Shown here in pieces: positions 1 to 10,379 of a stretch of DNA of 64,000 bases. The stretch is from Thalassoglobus neptunius (GTDB lineage: Bacteria > Planctomycetota > Planctomycetia > Planctomycetales > Planctomycetaceae): the NCBI RefSeq assembly GCF_007859735.1, contig NZ_SIHI01000001.1:2371249-2435248 (forward strand). The letters run 5' to 3'. Within the stretch, counting starts at the first letter, position 1. Every line of letters begins with the position of its first letter. A model generated the notes under the pieces. The model saw only the letters and a list, made by a program, of their open reading frames with translations, made no database searches and was not told where the DNA came from. The translations under genes and the position numbers were made by a program.

Positions 1-442
1 TTGATACTGCGTCAGCTCCATCGACACTCGTACGAGTCAACGACTCATGATCAGATGATTGCTGACGACAGTTTCATCCGAAGACGATCTCAAGCCCTCC
101 GAACGCTCATTGTGTCGGAGGGCTTTTTTGTGCGCCGATCTCGTGAAGGCATTTCACTCTGAAGCTCTCATCTCTTGACACGAGAACTTGACCAAAGCGA
201 TCACTTGTCGTTTTCACTCAGATCACCGCACCTCTCCTAGAGTGCCTCTCAACCTCAATACCTCGTCTCAAAATTGCAGTTTTTGATATGAATCTCGACG
301 AAGTCATGATAATCGCAAGTTTTACCTTGCGATCCAGAAATCTTTCTGTAGGATAAACGCATCAAATCCGACTTACACGTCTTCCGAATTCATCACGAAT
401 TCTTTTTATTCAGTTTCCTCTCTCTTCATTGGAGGATGTCAC
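1..442. other. Leader region upstream of the prepilin-like gene
   Basis: No full gene is visible. A short open frame ending with TGA at 48-50 could be the C-terminus of a plus-strand gene lying left of the window, because a strong plus-strand terminator follows at 93-129; this cannot be confirmed. The rest of the stretch is the 5' region of the DUF1559 gene. It holds an inverted repeat at 312-333 (8-base arms, 6-base loop), a second at 335-348, and a GAATTC pair at 386-402 followed by a T-rich run. I could not identify a convincing sigma-70 promoter. Confidence 0.5.
93..129 (+). terminator. Rho-independent terminator
   Basis: A perfect 10-bp stem (AGCCCTCCGA at 93-102 with TCGGAGGGCT at 115-124), a 12-base loop and a run of six T at 124-129. 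It probably ends transcription of a plus-strand gene located left of the window. Confidence 0.85.
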
Positions 443-1507
443 ATGCCCGCAACAACTCGACTCAAACTTCTTTCCAGGAATCAGCGTGGATTTACGCTGA
501 TCGAACTGCTGGTGGTGATTGCGATCATCGCAATTCTTATCGCCCTGCTGCTCCCGGCAGTTCAGCAAGCACGTGAAGCAGCTCGACGGACACAGTGCAA
601 AAACAACCTGAAGCAATTCGGGCTGGCAATGCACAACTACCACGACGTCTACAAGTCTTTCCCAATCGGACACCAATATCGTGGTTGGTTCAACGGAGAT
701 CCGGAAACCAATCCGAAACGAGGCGGTTCCGCCTACGGTTGGGGCTGGGCGCTTTTGCCATATATGGATCAAGGTCCATTGTTCAACCTGTTCTGGGCTG
801 AACAACAGGCTGCTTGGGATCAACCAGGACCAAATCAACAAGTCGGTCAAGAGAACGTCACTTTGTGCCAAACTGTCTTGCCGCTCTTCAGTTGTCCTTC
901 TGATACCAAGCCCTCCAATCAGAATGATGCAGCCATTCCAAACTCCGCAACAAGTAGCTATCAGGGTGCTTCCAGTGCCTATAACGGTTACAATGGCAAT
1001 AACGTGACAGCCAACAATATCCCACGCCGTCGGAACGGAATCTTTCGAAGAACCAACTCAGGACCACCTGCGAAGATCCGAGACATCACCGACGGAACAA
1101 GTAACACGATTGCTGTCGCTGAAACACGCTGGGGGATGCAGACCAACGGTCTGAACCGATCTCGTTTCTACGGAGCTCAGGACAACAACGGTCTGACGGG
1201 TGCTCAAGGCGCATCTAACGCCCTTCTCGTTCAAGGTGAATGGGCTATGAACTGGCTTCAGATCGAAGGAAATCCGCAACCGCACCGTACTGCAGGAAGC
1301 CTGCACGTGGGCGGTGCTCAGTTCCTGTTCTGTGATGGAACCGTTCGCTTCCTCAGCGAAAACATTGAGCACACCTCCACACCGTGGATCAATCTCAACA
1401 GTGCGTTCCGAACTGAAGACGTTGCGAGCAACCCAAACGCTCCGTTTTTCGGAACCTATCAGAAGCTCTTTGCACGAAACGATGGAGCTGTGATCGGAGA
1501 GTTCTAA
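443..1507 (+). CDS. DUF1559 prepilin-like H-X9-DG protein
   Basis: A 354-residue pseudopilin-like protein of the DUF1559 family, which is greatly expanded in planctomycetes. The N-terminus is a type III (prepilin) signal: basic residues, then G16 followed by FTLIE with Glu at mature position 5, and a long hydrophobic helix (about 18-40). A prepilin peptidase would cut after G16. Near the C-terminus lies the family's H-X9-DG motif ([12 protein letters not shown]). The ATG at 443 has an ideal GGAGG 7 bases upstream. Members are thought to form or decorate extracellular pilus-like structures, but their exact role is unknown. The stop codon overlaps the stop of the convergent DUF2071 gene by four bases (1504-1507). 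Confidence 0.92.
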   Translation: MPATTRLKLLSRNQRGFTLIELLVVIAIIAILIALLLPAVQQAREAARRTQCKNNLKQFGLAMHNYHDVYKSFPIGHQYRGWFNGDPETNPKRGGSAYGWGWALLPYMDQGPLFNLFWAEQQAAWDQPGPNQQVGQENVTLCQTVLPLFSCPSDTKPSNQNDAAIPNSATSSYQGASSAYNGYNGNNVTANNIPRRRNGIFRRTNSGPPAKIRDITDGTSNTIAVAETRWGMQTNGLNRSRFYGAQDNNGLTGAQGASNALLVQGEWAMNWLQIEGNPQPHRTAGSLHVGGAQFLFCDGTVRFLSENIEHTSTPWINLNSAFRTEDVASNPNAPFFGTYQKLFARNDGAVIGEF

Positions 1508-2259
1508 GAGGACTTCAATCCAAAAACCTCGACATCAACACCCTCGGAGTACACCATGTGCTCCGGGGGTGTTTGCATTGATGGGAACCCATCCAACTCC
1601 ACCGGGAGGCTGCTGAACGCGTTCACTTTCACCGGTTGAACACGGTAAGGAGGATGATGCACCTGCCCGGTCGCAATTTCACCGGGTCGTGTTTCGCTGA
1701 ACAGGATGTATCGCTCCACAAGAAAGAAGTCGAGTGTACCCGGCTCGCTGGGACTCGCCGTTTCCTGCGGTTGATACTCGAATTCCATCGTCCTTCGTTG
1801 TTCGTCTCGAAACTGACTCGTTCGATAATGAACCGCCCCAGCGTCATCGACGGACGCAAACATCTTTCCCCAAACGTACGGAAGCCCGAACAGCTTTCGA
1901 GCGAGCATCACCGCCAGCCAGCGATTCGCTGTGAGCGAGAAAAACCAAACCCCGGGCGTGCCGTCTTCATTGAAGGCATACGTACGGACGTTCAGCTCCA
2001 GAAAGTTGGAGATGTACGGCACCTGCGACGACCACGACGGCCGGATCTTCCGCATCAAAAACGGGACGACACCAATCCAGGCCGCCCCATCGAATGTGTC
2101 CACCGTCAACCCGCGCGGAAGTCGTCGCTGGATCAGTTCGGGATCGATCTTCCAATGCAGAAAGAGCAGTTTTCTCCACGACTGAAACATGACAGGGCGA
2201 TCATCAGGACGGGTTTGTAATGCCTGACGTTGCTGCAGAGTCGGCTGAATTGTGTCCAT
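1504..2259 (-). CDS. DUF2071 family protein (YqjF-like)
   Basis: A 251-residue protein resembling the DUF2071/YqjF family, which folds as an acetoacetate-decarboxylase-like barrel but has no established reaction in most bacteria. Typical family features are a tryptophan near the start ([12 protein letters not shown]), the segment [17 protein letters not shown], and [14 protein letters not shown]. The open frame continues upstream to 2637, but the ATG at 2259 fits the family N-terminus (MDTIQPT), and the purine-rich AGAAGAG lies just upstream. It is convergent with, and overlaps by four bases, the DUF1559 gene. No signal peptide is seen, so it is probably cytoplasmic. The family is clear; its function is not. 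Confidence 0.85.
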   Translation of the reverse strand: MDTIQPTLQQRQALQTRPDDRPVMFQSWRKLLFLHWKIDPELIQRRLPRGLTVDTFDGAAWIGVVPFLMRKIRPSWSSQVPYISNFLELNVRTYAFNEDGTPGVWFFSLTANRWLAVMLARKLFGLPYVWGKMFASVDDAGAVHYRTSQFRDEQRRTMEFEYQPQETASPSEPGTLDFFLVERYILFSETRPGEIATGQVHHPPYRVQPVKVNAFSSLPVELDGFPSMQTPPEHMVYSEGVDVEVFGLKSS

Positions 2260-2709
2260 CGTTTTGCTCTTCTCGTGATTGTTTGAGCATTTCTTGATTC
2301 GGTTTAAACGCACTCGCACGAGCAAACGCAGTCTTTTATCTGATGAATCAGCGCAAGCGAGTGCACCGGAAAGAGCAACTTGCTCTCGACCGATCGTCCT
2401 GACCAGTTCATTTTGACGAATCACCTTCCGCTCGCAATCCCCGTTCATCGATCCGTTGAACTCCCCATTCCAATGGAGCGCACGTCGTTGCAGTTTGAGC
2501 TTCCTGAGATCGCGATCGTCCGGTTCAACAGCGCGAACGGGAGGCGACTTTTCGAATCGAAATCCTCCGATAAATGGAAAACTTTTCCGGCGAAACTGAT
2601 CGGGCTTTCCTGAAATCAGGGCACTGTTTGAGTCCACTATTCAATGTGGGTTCAAAAACTGTTATCACAATCGAGCACGGAGTACGTTTCCCGAACTGGA
2701 TCTGCGGCC
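2260..2709. other. Divergent intergenic region
   Basis: About 450 bases between the divergent DUF2071 and GH57 genes. It must hold both promoters, but no consensus boxes or hairpins stand out. Open frames crossing it are upstream extensions of the two genes and have no recognisable content. Confidence 0.4.
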
Positions 2710-4896
2710 ATGACCCCCTCGCTTCGACTCGTTTTCGCTGTCCACAACCACCAGCCGGTCGGCAATTTCGACGGGGTGTTCGAACAGGCCTGTGAAGAGG
2801 CTTATCTTCCCTTCATGGATGTCGTGGACGACTTCCCGGATCTTCCCGTGACCATGCACATTTCGGGCAGCCTGCTGGAGTGGCTCGAACAGCATCGAAC
2901 CGATTACCTCGACCGAATCAAAGCCTCGGTCGCTGCCGGTCACATGGAAATCCTCGGCGGGCCGTATTTCGAATCAATTCTGGCATCAATCCCGGGACGT
3001 GACCGGATCGGCCAAATTCAGCTTTACGTGAAGCATCTCGAAGAACTCTTCGAAACGCGCGTCCGTGGAATGTGGGTCCCCGAACGTGTCTGGGAACCAG
3101 CCTTCACAAGTGACCTCGTTGATGCGGGCATCGAATACACAATCCTCGACGACTCCCACTTCCGGTGGGCAGGGTTTTCTGATGACAAGCTGCATGGGCA
3201 TTACCTGACCGAAAACGAGGGACGGCTGCTGTCTGTCTTCCCCGATGATGAAACGCTGCGATACACGATTCCCTGGTCCGAACCGGATGAGACAATCGCC
3301 TATCTCAGACAACTCGCTGAGAAGTTTCCCGGAACGGTTGTCTCTTTTGGTGATGACGGAGAAAAATTCGGATCATGGCCGGGAACCTTCAACCATGTGT
3401 ACGGTGACAAACAGTGGTTGCGACGGTTCTTTCAGGCGATTCGTGAACAATCGGAATGGCTGCGCGTCGTAACGATGGCTCAGGCGGTCGATTCCGTTGC
3501 TCCGAGCGGAAAGGTCTATCTGCCGAATGCCAGCTACCGGGAAATGACGGAATGGGCATTGCCGACCGATCAACAGATCGTTTACCAGCAGACGCGGCAG
3601 CACCTTGAAAAACTCGACGACTGGAAAACGGTTCAGCCGTTCTTCCGGGCTGGGATGTGGCGCAACTTTCTCGTGAAGTATCCCGAAAGCAACGACATGT
3701 ATTGTCGGTCGCTGGAAATCAGCCGTCGACTGGCAGCGATGGAAGACGACCCGCATCATCCTCTCAGCGAGTCTGTTCGCGATTCGATTCGCCTCGAACT
3801 TTATCGCGGTCAATGCAACTGCCCGTACTGGCACGGAGCTTTCGGGGGCCTCTATCTTCCTCACTTGCGAAACGCCATCTATCGCCATCTCATCGCTGCC
3901 GACACGCTTCTTGAGAAAGCCAGCGGGCGCTCCGGTCGCTGGGTCGACATCAGCGCGGAAGATTTCAACCTCGACGCTCGACAGGAAATCCGAATCGCTT
4001 CGGATCGGTTGATTGCGTACCTGAGTCCGGCTCGTGGCGGGCATCTTTACGAACTCGACGTGAGAAGCATCGAGACGAATCTGCTCTCAACGCTCAACCG
4101 TCGTCCGGAACCGTACCATCAGATGATTCTCGACATCGGAGGAAAGAGCGAAAGCGTCGACGACATCGACTTCAACAAGCATGAAGGGGCTCGGTTCAAA
4201 CAGGACAATCTCGATCAGCAAATCGCCTACGATCGCTGGCCTCGCAAGAGTCTGGTCGACCACTTCCTGCGACCCGGAACAACCGCTGAAGACTTCGCTG
4301 CCGGCAACGGAGAGATTGGTGATTTTCTACTGGGAGTCCACGAGTCAAAAACGCGGAAGTCATCCAGTCGCGTCGAAGCCATTCTCTCTCGCGAGGGACG
4401 ACTCGGGGAACACTGGATTCAAATGACGAAACAGATTTCGCTCGACGCGGCTCGCACAGGTCAACTTGAGTTTGACTACCGCCTCAATCAACTTCCGGTC
4501 GGAGAAGAAATTCAGTTCGCTGTGGAGTTCAACTTCTCAAGCATGCCAGCGTCGCAACCAGATCGGTACTTCTACGACGAATCCGGACGCCGCGTCGGTC
4601 AGTTGGAAACCGTATTGAACCTTTCCGATCAGCAACGCATCGGACTTGTTGACGAGTGGCTGGGCGTCGACACAACGCTTGAAGCTTCGGTTCCGTGCAA
4701 TGTTTGGACATTTCCGATTCAGACCGTCAGCCAAAGCGAAGGCGGATACGAACTGGTCCATCAAAGCAGTGTCGTTACGTTGGTCTGGAACTTCGTTGTG
4801 GATGAGTCACGGAGTTTCCATGTCCAGATTCAACAATGCGTGGACACCTCCGCGGCTCACGCACGCCAGCTCGCAGCATTCTCCTCAGAAAGCTGA
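2710..4896 (+). CDS. GH57 4-alpha-glucanotransferase/alpha-amylase
   Basis: A glycoside hydrolase family 57 enzyme of 728 residues, expected to cleave or transfer alpha-1,4-glucan chains, probably in glycogen metabolism. From the chosen ATG, the family motifs are HNHQP at 12-16, GGPYFE at 83-88, the nucleophile motif MWVPE with Glu125, and FGDDGEKFG at 213-221 with Asp216 as acid/base. The 91-residue spacing of Glu125 to Asp216 matches that of the archaeal GH57 4-alpha-glucanotransferase (Glu123/Asp214). The C-terminal half, from about 300, resembles the DUF1925/DUF1926 beta-rich domains of the same subfamily. No signal peptide is present, which fits a cytoplasmic enzyme. An in-frame ATG at 2644 would add 22 residues, but family members begin just before the HNHQP strand. 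Neither start has a strong ribosome site. Confidence 0.9.
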   Translation: MTPSLRLVFAVHNHQPVGNFDGVFEQACEEAYLPFMDVVDDFPDLPVTMHISGSLLEWLEQHRTDYLDRIKASVAAGHMEILGGPYFESILASIPGRDRIGQIQLYVKHLEELFETRVRGMWVPERVWEPAFTSDLVDAGIEYTILDDSHFRWAGFSDDKLHGHYLTENEGRLLSVFPDDETLRYTIPWSEPDETIAYLRQLAEKFPGTVVSFGDDGEKFGSWPGTFNHVYGDKQWLRRFFQAIREQSEWLRVVTMAQAVDSVAPSGKVYLPNASYREMTEWALPTDQQIVYQQTRQHLEKLDDWKTVQPFFRAGMWRNFLVKYPESNDMYCRSLEISRRLAAMEDDPHHPLSESVRDSIRLELYRGQCNCPYWHGAFGGLYLPHLRNAIYRHLIAADTLLEKASGRSGRWVDISAEDFNLDARQEIRIASDRLIAYLSPARGGHLYELDVRSIETNLLSTLNRRPEPYHQMILDIGGKSESVDDIDFNKHEGARFKQDNLDQQIAYDRWPRKSLVDHFLRPGTTAEDFAAGNGEIGDFLLGVHESKTRKSSSRVEAILSREGRLGEHWIQMTKQISLDAARTGQLEFDYRLNQLPVGEEIQFAVEFNFSSMPASQPDRYFYDESGRRVGQLETVLNLSDQQRIGLVDEWLGVDTTLEASVPCNVWTFPIQTVSQSEGGYELVHQSSVVTLVWNFVVDESRSFHVQIQQCVDTSAAHARQLAAFSSES

Positions 4897-4933
4897 ATCC
4901 GTTGGGAACTGTCGATCTCGCGAAAAGTGACAA

Positions 4934-7900
4934 TCACTGATTCTGCGGTTGCGCCATCTCAATGTGATTGACTTGAGTCTGATCGGCTTCAATGTGTTCG
5001 CCTCCGTTCTTCCAGTCGCTTGTCAGCCAAATCGTGGCGACTCCATTGCGACCGGAGGTGACGACGTTTCGACCATCCGGAGAGACAGCGAGTGATGTCA
5101 GTTCACCTCGCTGTTGCGCGAGCGTAAAGATTTCTGTTCCCCCATGTCCGGGAGTCGCGTCCCAGACTTTGGCGGAGGCATCCGCGCTGGCAGTAAATAA
5201 TCGGGCACTGTCTTGAGAAAAGGCCACGCTGGTGACAGCAGAAGTGTGCCCTTCGCAAGTGGTGATCAAATCCCCGGTGGCAGCATCCCAGATTTTCGCG
5301 GTGTTATCTTCTCCTGCGGTGACGATCAGCTTTCCGTCCGGAGAAAACGCTCCTGCCAGCACAGCCCATTCATGTCCACTGAGAACTCGCTGTTGTTCTC
5401 CCGTCTTCCGATCCCAAAGTCGAGCTGTTCGGTCGTTCGAAACCGTGAGGATCTGATTTCCATCAGGCGAAAAGATTGCCAGCCGAACCCGACCGGTGTG
5501 ACCAATGAAGGAGACCTCGACTGATTTCGTTTCCAGGCTCCAGAGTTTCGCCGTTTGATCGTCCGAAGATGTTAACACCTGCAAGCCATCCGGAGAGAAC
5601 CGGACACTGTTGACGTAAGAATCGTGGCCTCCTTCAAGCTTCTCCACAACCTGACCGGTTGTCGCATTCCAGATCTTGACGGAGTTGTCCCAGCTTCCCG
5701 TCGCGACAAGTGTTCCGTCCGGTGAAAAACTCGCTGACGCCACTGCTCCATGCGGGCGAAATGCCATGACTTCGCGACGAGTTGCCGCATCCCACAATCG
5801 GGCATCGGTTCCGCCAACAGTCAGAATCGACTTTCCGGCCGGATCAAACTTCGCGGACCAGACGAGACCGCCAACGACTTCGAAATCGAGAACCGGCTGA
5901 CTCAACGTGTTGTCCGAAGACGTCGATGTCAGATCGAGAACTCTCACCGTATTGTCATTGCAAACGCATAGCACCCGTTCGCCGTCGGGAGAGAATGCCA
6001 CGTCATTCACACTGAATGATTCAACGTCGACAGAAAATTGTTCCTGCCCGGTGAGCCGATCCCACATGACAATTCTTGATCCCGGATTCAGCAGGTCATT
6101 TTCAAGAAGACTGACAGAGATGACCGAACGACCATCCGGAGAAACAGCTACGCTCGAGACTGCCGTCGAGTGGCCGAGAACCTGTTCCACAATCTCTTCA
6201 CCCGTTTCAGCATCAACGGTGCCCACGGTGTGATCATGGCACGCTGTCAGAATTTGCTGACCGTCGGGAGAGAAAACGACCTGCGAGATCAGCCGGTTGT
6301 GATGACGAACCTCCCAGAGCACTTGAGCCGTTTCCGCGTCCCAGAGAATCATCCTCCCGTTGGAATCACACGTCACCAGCCGATTCGTGTTCGGAGAAAA
6401 ACAGACGGAAGTCACGCGCCCATGATGCCCTTCAAGTCGGACCGGTTTGATTGGAAGATCTTCCACCGAATCGATTGATTCAATGGCTGCCTGTCTCAAC
6501 ATTTCATCCAGTCGCCACAACTGAGTTGACTGGTCATTGCTTCCCGTGACAAGCCACTTTCCATCGAAAGAAATGCCGATGACTGCTGACTGTCCGGTCT
6601 TGGGAATTTCCAGAATTTGAGCCCCTGTCCCAACATCCCAAAGGCGGACTGTATCGTCCGCTGCTGCTGTCGCAAGAATGCGTCCGTCAGGAAGGAACAC
6701 CGCGTTGGACGTCAGAAATTGATGGCCTTCGGCGAGTGTCAATTCCAGCTCGCCGGTATGCGCATTCCAAATTCTTCCGGTACGGTCTCGACTCGCAGTG
6801 ACGATTCTTCCTCCCTGCGGATCGTACGCAACATTCAGAATTGCGTCGCTGTGCCCGGAGAGTCTTCGCCCATTCAGAACACGGATTTCTTCATATTGAT
6901 CAATGTTCCATGCGACAGCCCGACTGTCCTTGGCCCCGGAAAAGATCGTCCGGCCATCGGAGGAAATGTCGACAGCTCGAATTTCCCCGAAGTGGCCGCG
7001 GAACGTTTTGATGGTCGAAGTATTCGTGGTATCCCAGACCTTGATGGAATTGTCACGTCCACCCGAAATGAGCAGTTCACCGTCTTTCGAGAAACAGAGT
7101 GCATGGACTGACGAGGAATGCCCTTCCAGAGAATCGAACTCAGGTTCGGGAACTTCGTCGTTCAAAATCTGACCGAGATCGAATGCCGGAAGCTCGGAAG
7201 GATTCCACAAGAGAATCCGGGAGTCATAACCACCTGTCGCGACATACTGCCCATTGGGTGAATAAGCGACAGAATAAATCGGTCCTTCATGCATCATGAA
7301 GACGGCATCCTGTCGCGCTCGCACTCTCGTTTCTCGATCAGGCGTTTCCTGAGCGACAAATCGCACAGCCATTGCATCGGCTTCCGGAACCGTTGCATCA
7401 ATGGACCAGACGATGGCTTTTCCGTCCTGACTGACGGTGACAAGTTGTCGAGGAGACGATGCCGAATCCAAGTTGAAGTCGGGCGCAAACGCAGCATCCC
7501 AAACCCACCACGAATGTCCGTCAAGGACGACAAGCTCGCGAGGCTGCCGAATGTCCGAAACATCCCAAAGACGTGCGGTCTCATCATACGAACAGCTGAT
7601 GAGCTGTTGGCCGTCAGGTGAAAACTCGACATGCAAGACCGCATCGCTGTGACCGTTGAACGTCGCGACCTGTTCTCCCGTGGACGCATCAAATATCCGA
7701 ATGAGACCTTCCGGACCACTGCCCCCCAGTGCGACATACTTTTGATCCGGAGACCAGCAGGCGGAATGAACATAGAGACCTGCTTGCGGAAACTCGCGGA
7801 CGACTTCCTTCGAATTGAGATCCCAGATTCTCGCGGAATGGTCCCAACTCGCTGTGAGAAGAAACTGATTGTCGGGAGAAATTGCGACGTCGTCGACCGG

Positions 7901-10288
7901 TCCGGATGTATTGAACTCGGTTGAAATCTGTTCGCAAAGGTGCATCAAGCGCCCCCACTCCCAGTCACGCAAACGGGGCGGACATTGATTCAACAAAGAG
8001 ACCGCAACGTCAAAAGCATTCTCTTCAATTTTTGCGGAGGCCAAGCCGATGCGAGCGATGTACGCTTTGTATTCCTCTGCCTCTTTCGCAACTTCGGCTT
8101 TCCGCTGATTGGCCTCGGCAAGAATTCGCTGGTCGTCTGCGATCTCTCGCTGACGTTGGGCCTCATCCCGTTCCGTTTCTGCGATTTCTCGCTGATTGTC
8201 GACTTCCGTCAAGGCAACCTGCAGATTCGAACGAGCCTTTTCGGCGATCTGTTTCTGTTCTGTCGCCAGGTCCCGCTGCTCTTCAGCGATTCCTTGCTGA
8301 ATCGTCGCACGATCGCGCTCACTCACGGCGATTTTTTGCTGCTCGACCGCAAAGTTCCGTTCCGACCGAATCCAGAAAAAGGCCCCGGTGACGAGAATCA
8401 GAATCCCGGCCACCATGGCTGCCATCGTCCGCTTGGCAACTTCCAGTCGGCGACGACGCGCATCGCGTTCGGTCCGGTCGAACTCAATCTCTCCTCGCAT
8501 CTCCTGATGTTCAGGGAGCTTCGGAGAAAGGAGCGACAACGCGAGATCGTAGTCCCCATTCGATCGCGCATGTTTGGCATAAGCGAAATTCGCCTGATCG
8601 ATTCCCGATCGAGCTTCTTCGTTTCCTTCCCACAGTTCGTGGGCTTGCTCAAATCCGAAAACAGCCTTGGAATAATCTCGATAATCCCCCGAAGACTGTG
8701 CCCGTTCCAGATCCTGACGAGCTCGCTTCGTCAGAGCCAAACTCTCTGAGTGATCGAGATACGATCGCAGTTCCTTTTGAAACTCAGAGACCGACTGGTG
8801 ACGCTGTGCCGGTGCCGTCGACATCGCCTTCCGCGCGATCTCGATCAGTTCGCCTTGTTGATCGGTCTCGCGAATTGTGTTTCGCATCGCTGCGAGAAGC
8901 GCGTCTTTGACACTCTTGCCCGGATGCGGAGGCACTCCCGTGACAATCTCCCACAACATCGCCCCAAGAAGATAGACGTCACTGGTTTCCGCGATCCGAT
9001 TGATCGGCCCGGTCGCCATTTCCGGAGCCATATACGCCGGAGTCCCTCCCATTGCTGGGGGGATGTTGACGCTTCCAGCCTTTTCAAAGTGCTTTGTCGG
9101 GAGAGCGAGGCCCCAATCCATCACGAGGACTTCACCGAAGTCTCCGAGCATAATGTTCTCAGGCTTCAAATCCCGATGGATGACTCCTCGAGCATGCGCG
9201 AAAGCAATTGCATCTGCGGTGCGCAGCAGAATTTCCAGATTTTCATGCAATGACTTCTGGTTGATCACCTTCGACCACGGCGTCCCCTGCACTTGCTTCA
9301 TTGCATAGAAAAGGGCGCCCTGAGAGTCGTTCCCCAGATCGTAAATCGGAACGATATTCGGATGATCCAGATCACTGGTGACAATCGCCTCAGCGAGGAA
9401 TTTGTCTCGCTGATTCTGTTTCTGATCTTTGGTCCCCTTGATCATCTTGATCGCGACATCACGATCGACCGATGTCTGGCGTGCCGACCAGACAATTCCC
9501 ATTCCCCCTTCACCGAGAACTTTCCGAAGTTCGTACTCCGGAGCAGTGACGAGCGTCATCGTATCGGTTGCGGTCGAGACGGACCGGTTGGGGATGGACC
9601 GCAAACTGGTAGAACGAGACTCAGTCACCTGCTGCGGAACGCTGTCGCCTCCGCCAAACCGAGTCGCTTTGATTGTCGCCCCCGGCGCAGACTCGTCTTC
9701 CGCATCCCAGTTCAGGTTGAGTGTTTTCAGTTCGTTGCTGCTTGGCCCGGTAGGATGGACATCGGGAATGGTTCGTTGAGCCTGTTCATTTTCCCGTCGC
9801 TGAATGTCAATGGTGCCATCGCCGATCGTCGGGTTCTGGTCGCCCTGATCGTTTTCGCCGTCGATGGAGTCCATCACGAAAGTTTGATCGGCCTCCTGGC
9901 TGACAACGTCCGACAACCCACCGTCGATTGTCCTGTCTGCGTCCCCCACGTCCTGAACGAAAGTCGCATCGGCCGTTTCGGAAGGGTCCTCATCCTCTGG
10001 CTCGTTTGGCAGCATAAACGTTTGATCCGCCAACGTGTTGCCATCGTCTTCGACTTCAAACGACTCCACCACGAGTTCAGAGATTGATTCGGGTTCGTCG
10101 ATGGCGTTGAGATCAAGCGTTCCTTCGAGGGCCCCATCCTGATCGAACTGTTCAGGAAGTTCGTCTTCCATAAACGTTTCACTGGAGTGACTCTCGTCGT
10201 CCGCCTGCTTCAACGGATGCTGACACTTTGGACACACAACCAGATCGTCGGACGAGAGGTTCGCACCACATTCAGGACAAGTTGTCAT
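4934..10288 (-). CDS. Transmembrane Ser/Thr kinase with 21 WD40 repeats
   Basis: A 1784-residue Hanks-type kinase. The N-terminus is a zinc ribbon (Cys4, Cys7, Cys19, Cys22) followed by a long acidic linker. The kinase domain (about 252-510) has the glycine loop GEGGMG near 259-264, Lys281 in VAIK, HRD at 371-373 with KPEN, and DWG at 391-393 in place of DFG. A membrane helix lies near 619-640, then a coiled coil rich in EQ/AE repeats (about 645-760). From about 790 to the end I count 21 WD40-like repeats by their closing W-D/W-N strands, enough for three seven-bladed propellers. The propellers should lie outside the cytoplasmic membrane and act as sensor or scaffold. GGAAGG sits 7 bases before the ATG. 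It follows the LEPR gene by 91 bp and may be co-transcribed with it. The DWG variant is common in planctomycete kinases. Confidence 0.93.
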   Translation of the reverse strand: MTTCPECGANLSSDDLVVCPKCQHPLKQADDESHSSETFMEDELPEQFDQDGALEGTLDLNAIDEPESISELVVESFEVEDDGNTLADQTFMLPNEPEDEDPSETADATFVQDVGDADRTIDGGLSDVVSQEADQTFVMDSIDGENDQGDQNPTIGDGTIDIQRRENEQAQRTIPDVHPTGPSSNELKTLNLNWDAEDESAPGATIKATRFGGGDSVPQQVTESRSTSLRSIPNRSVSTATDTMTLVTAPEYELRKVLGEGGMGIVWSARQTSVDRDVAIKMIKGTKDQKQNQRDKFLAEAIVTSDLDHPNIVPIYDLGNDSQGALFYAMKQVQGTPWSKVINQKSLHENLEILLRTADAIAFAHARGVIHRDLKPENIMLGDFGEVLVMDWGLALPTKHFEKAGSVNIPPAMGGTPAYMAPEMATGPINRIAETSDVYLLGAMLWEIVTGVPPHPGKSVKDALLAAMRNTIRETDQQGELIEIARKAMSTAPAQRHQSVSEFQKELRSYLDHSESLALTKRARQDLERAQSSGDYRDYSKAVFGFEQAHELWEGNEEARSGIDQANFAYAKHARSNGDYDLALSLLSPKLPEHQEMRGEIEFDRTERDARRRRLEVAKRTMAAMVAGILILVTGAFFWIRSERNFAVEQQKIAVSERDRATIQQGIAEEQRDLATEQKQIAEKARSNLQVALTEVDNQREIAETERDEAQRQREIADDQRILAEANQRKAEVAKEAEEYKAYIARIGLASAKIEENAFDVAVSLLNQCPPRLRDWEWGRLMHLCEQISTEFNTSGPVDDVAISPDNQFLLTASWDHSARIWDLNSKEVVREFPQAGLYVHSACWSPDQKYVALGGSGPEGLIRIFDASTGEQVATFNGHSDAVLHVEFSPDGQQLISCSYDETARLWDVSDIRQPRELVVLDGHSWWVWDAAFAPDFNLDSASSPRQLVTVSQDGKAIVWSIDATVPEADAMAVRFVAQETPDRETRVRARQDAVFMMHEGPIYSVAYSPNGQYVATGGYDSRILLWNPSELPAFDLGQILNDEVPEPEFDSLEGHSSSVHALCFSKDGELLISGGRDNSIKVWDTTNTSTIKTFRGHFGEIRAVDISSDGRTIFSGAKDSRAVAWNIDQYEEIRVLNGRRLSGHSDAILNVAYDPQGGRIVTASRDRTGRIWNAHTGELELTLAEGHQFLTSNAVFLPDGRILATAAADDTVRLWDVGTGAQILEIPKTGQSAVIGISFDGKWLVTGSNDQSTQLWRLDEMLRQAAIESIDSVEDLPIKPVRLEGHHGRVTSVCFSPNTNRLVTCDSNGRMILWDAETAQVLWEVRHHNRLISQVVFSPDGQQILTACHDHTVGTVDAETGEEIVEQVLGHSTAVSSVAVSPDGRSVISVSLLENDLLNPGSRIVMWDRLTGQEQFSVDVESFSVNDVAFSPDGERVLCVCNDNTVRVLDLTSTSSDNTLSQPVLDFEVVGGLVWSAKFDPAGKSILTVGGTDARLWDAATRREVMAFRPHGAVASASFSPDGTLVATGSWDNSVKIWNATTGQVVEKLEGGHDSYVNSVRFSPDGLQVLTSSDDQTAKLWSLETKSVEVSFIGHTGRVRLAIFSPDGNQILTVSNDRTARLWDRKTGEQQRVLSGHEWAVLAGAFSPDGKLIVTAGEDNTAKIWDAATGDLITTCEGHTSAVTSVAFSQDSARLFTASADASAKVWDATPGHGGTEIFTLAQQRGELTSLAVSPDGRNVVTSGRNGVATIWLTSDWKNGGEHIEADQTQVNHIEMAQPQNQ

Positions 10289-10379
10289 CGCTGGACCTTC
10301 CGGAAATTTGTGTGCGTAAATACTCGCATGGACTCGGACTCAGATCGCATCTGTGGAAATCGAAATTCTTTGTGGTTGA

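Noticed and set aside
2644-2709. Earlier start for the GH57 gene
   Set aside because: It would add 22 residues before the family's first strand, with no ribosome site.
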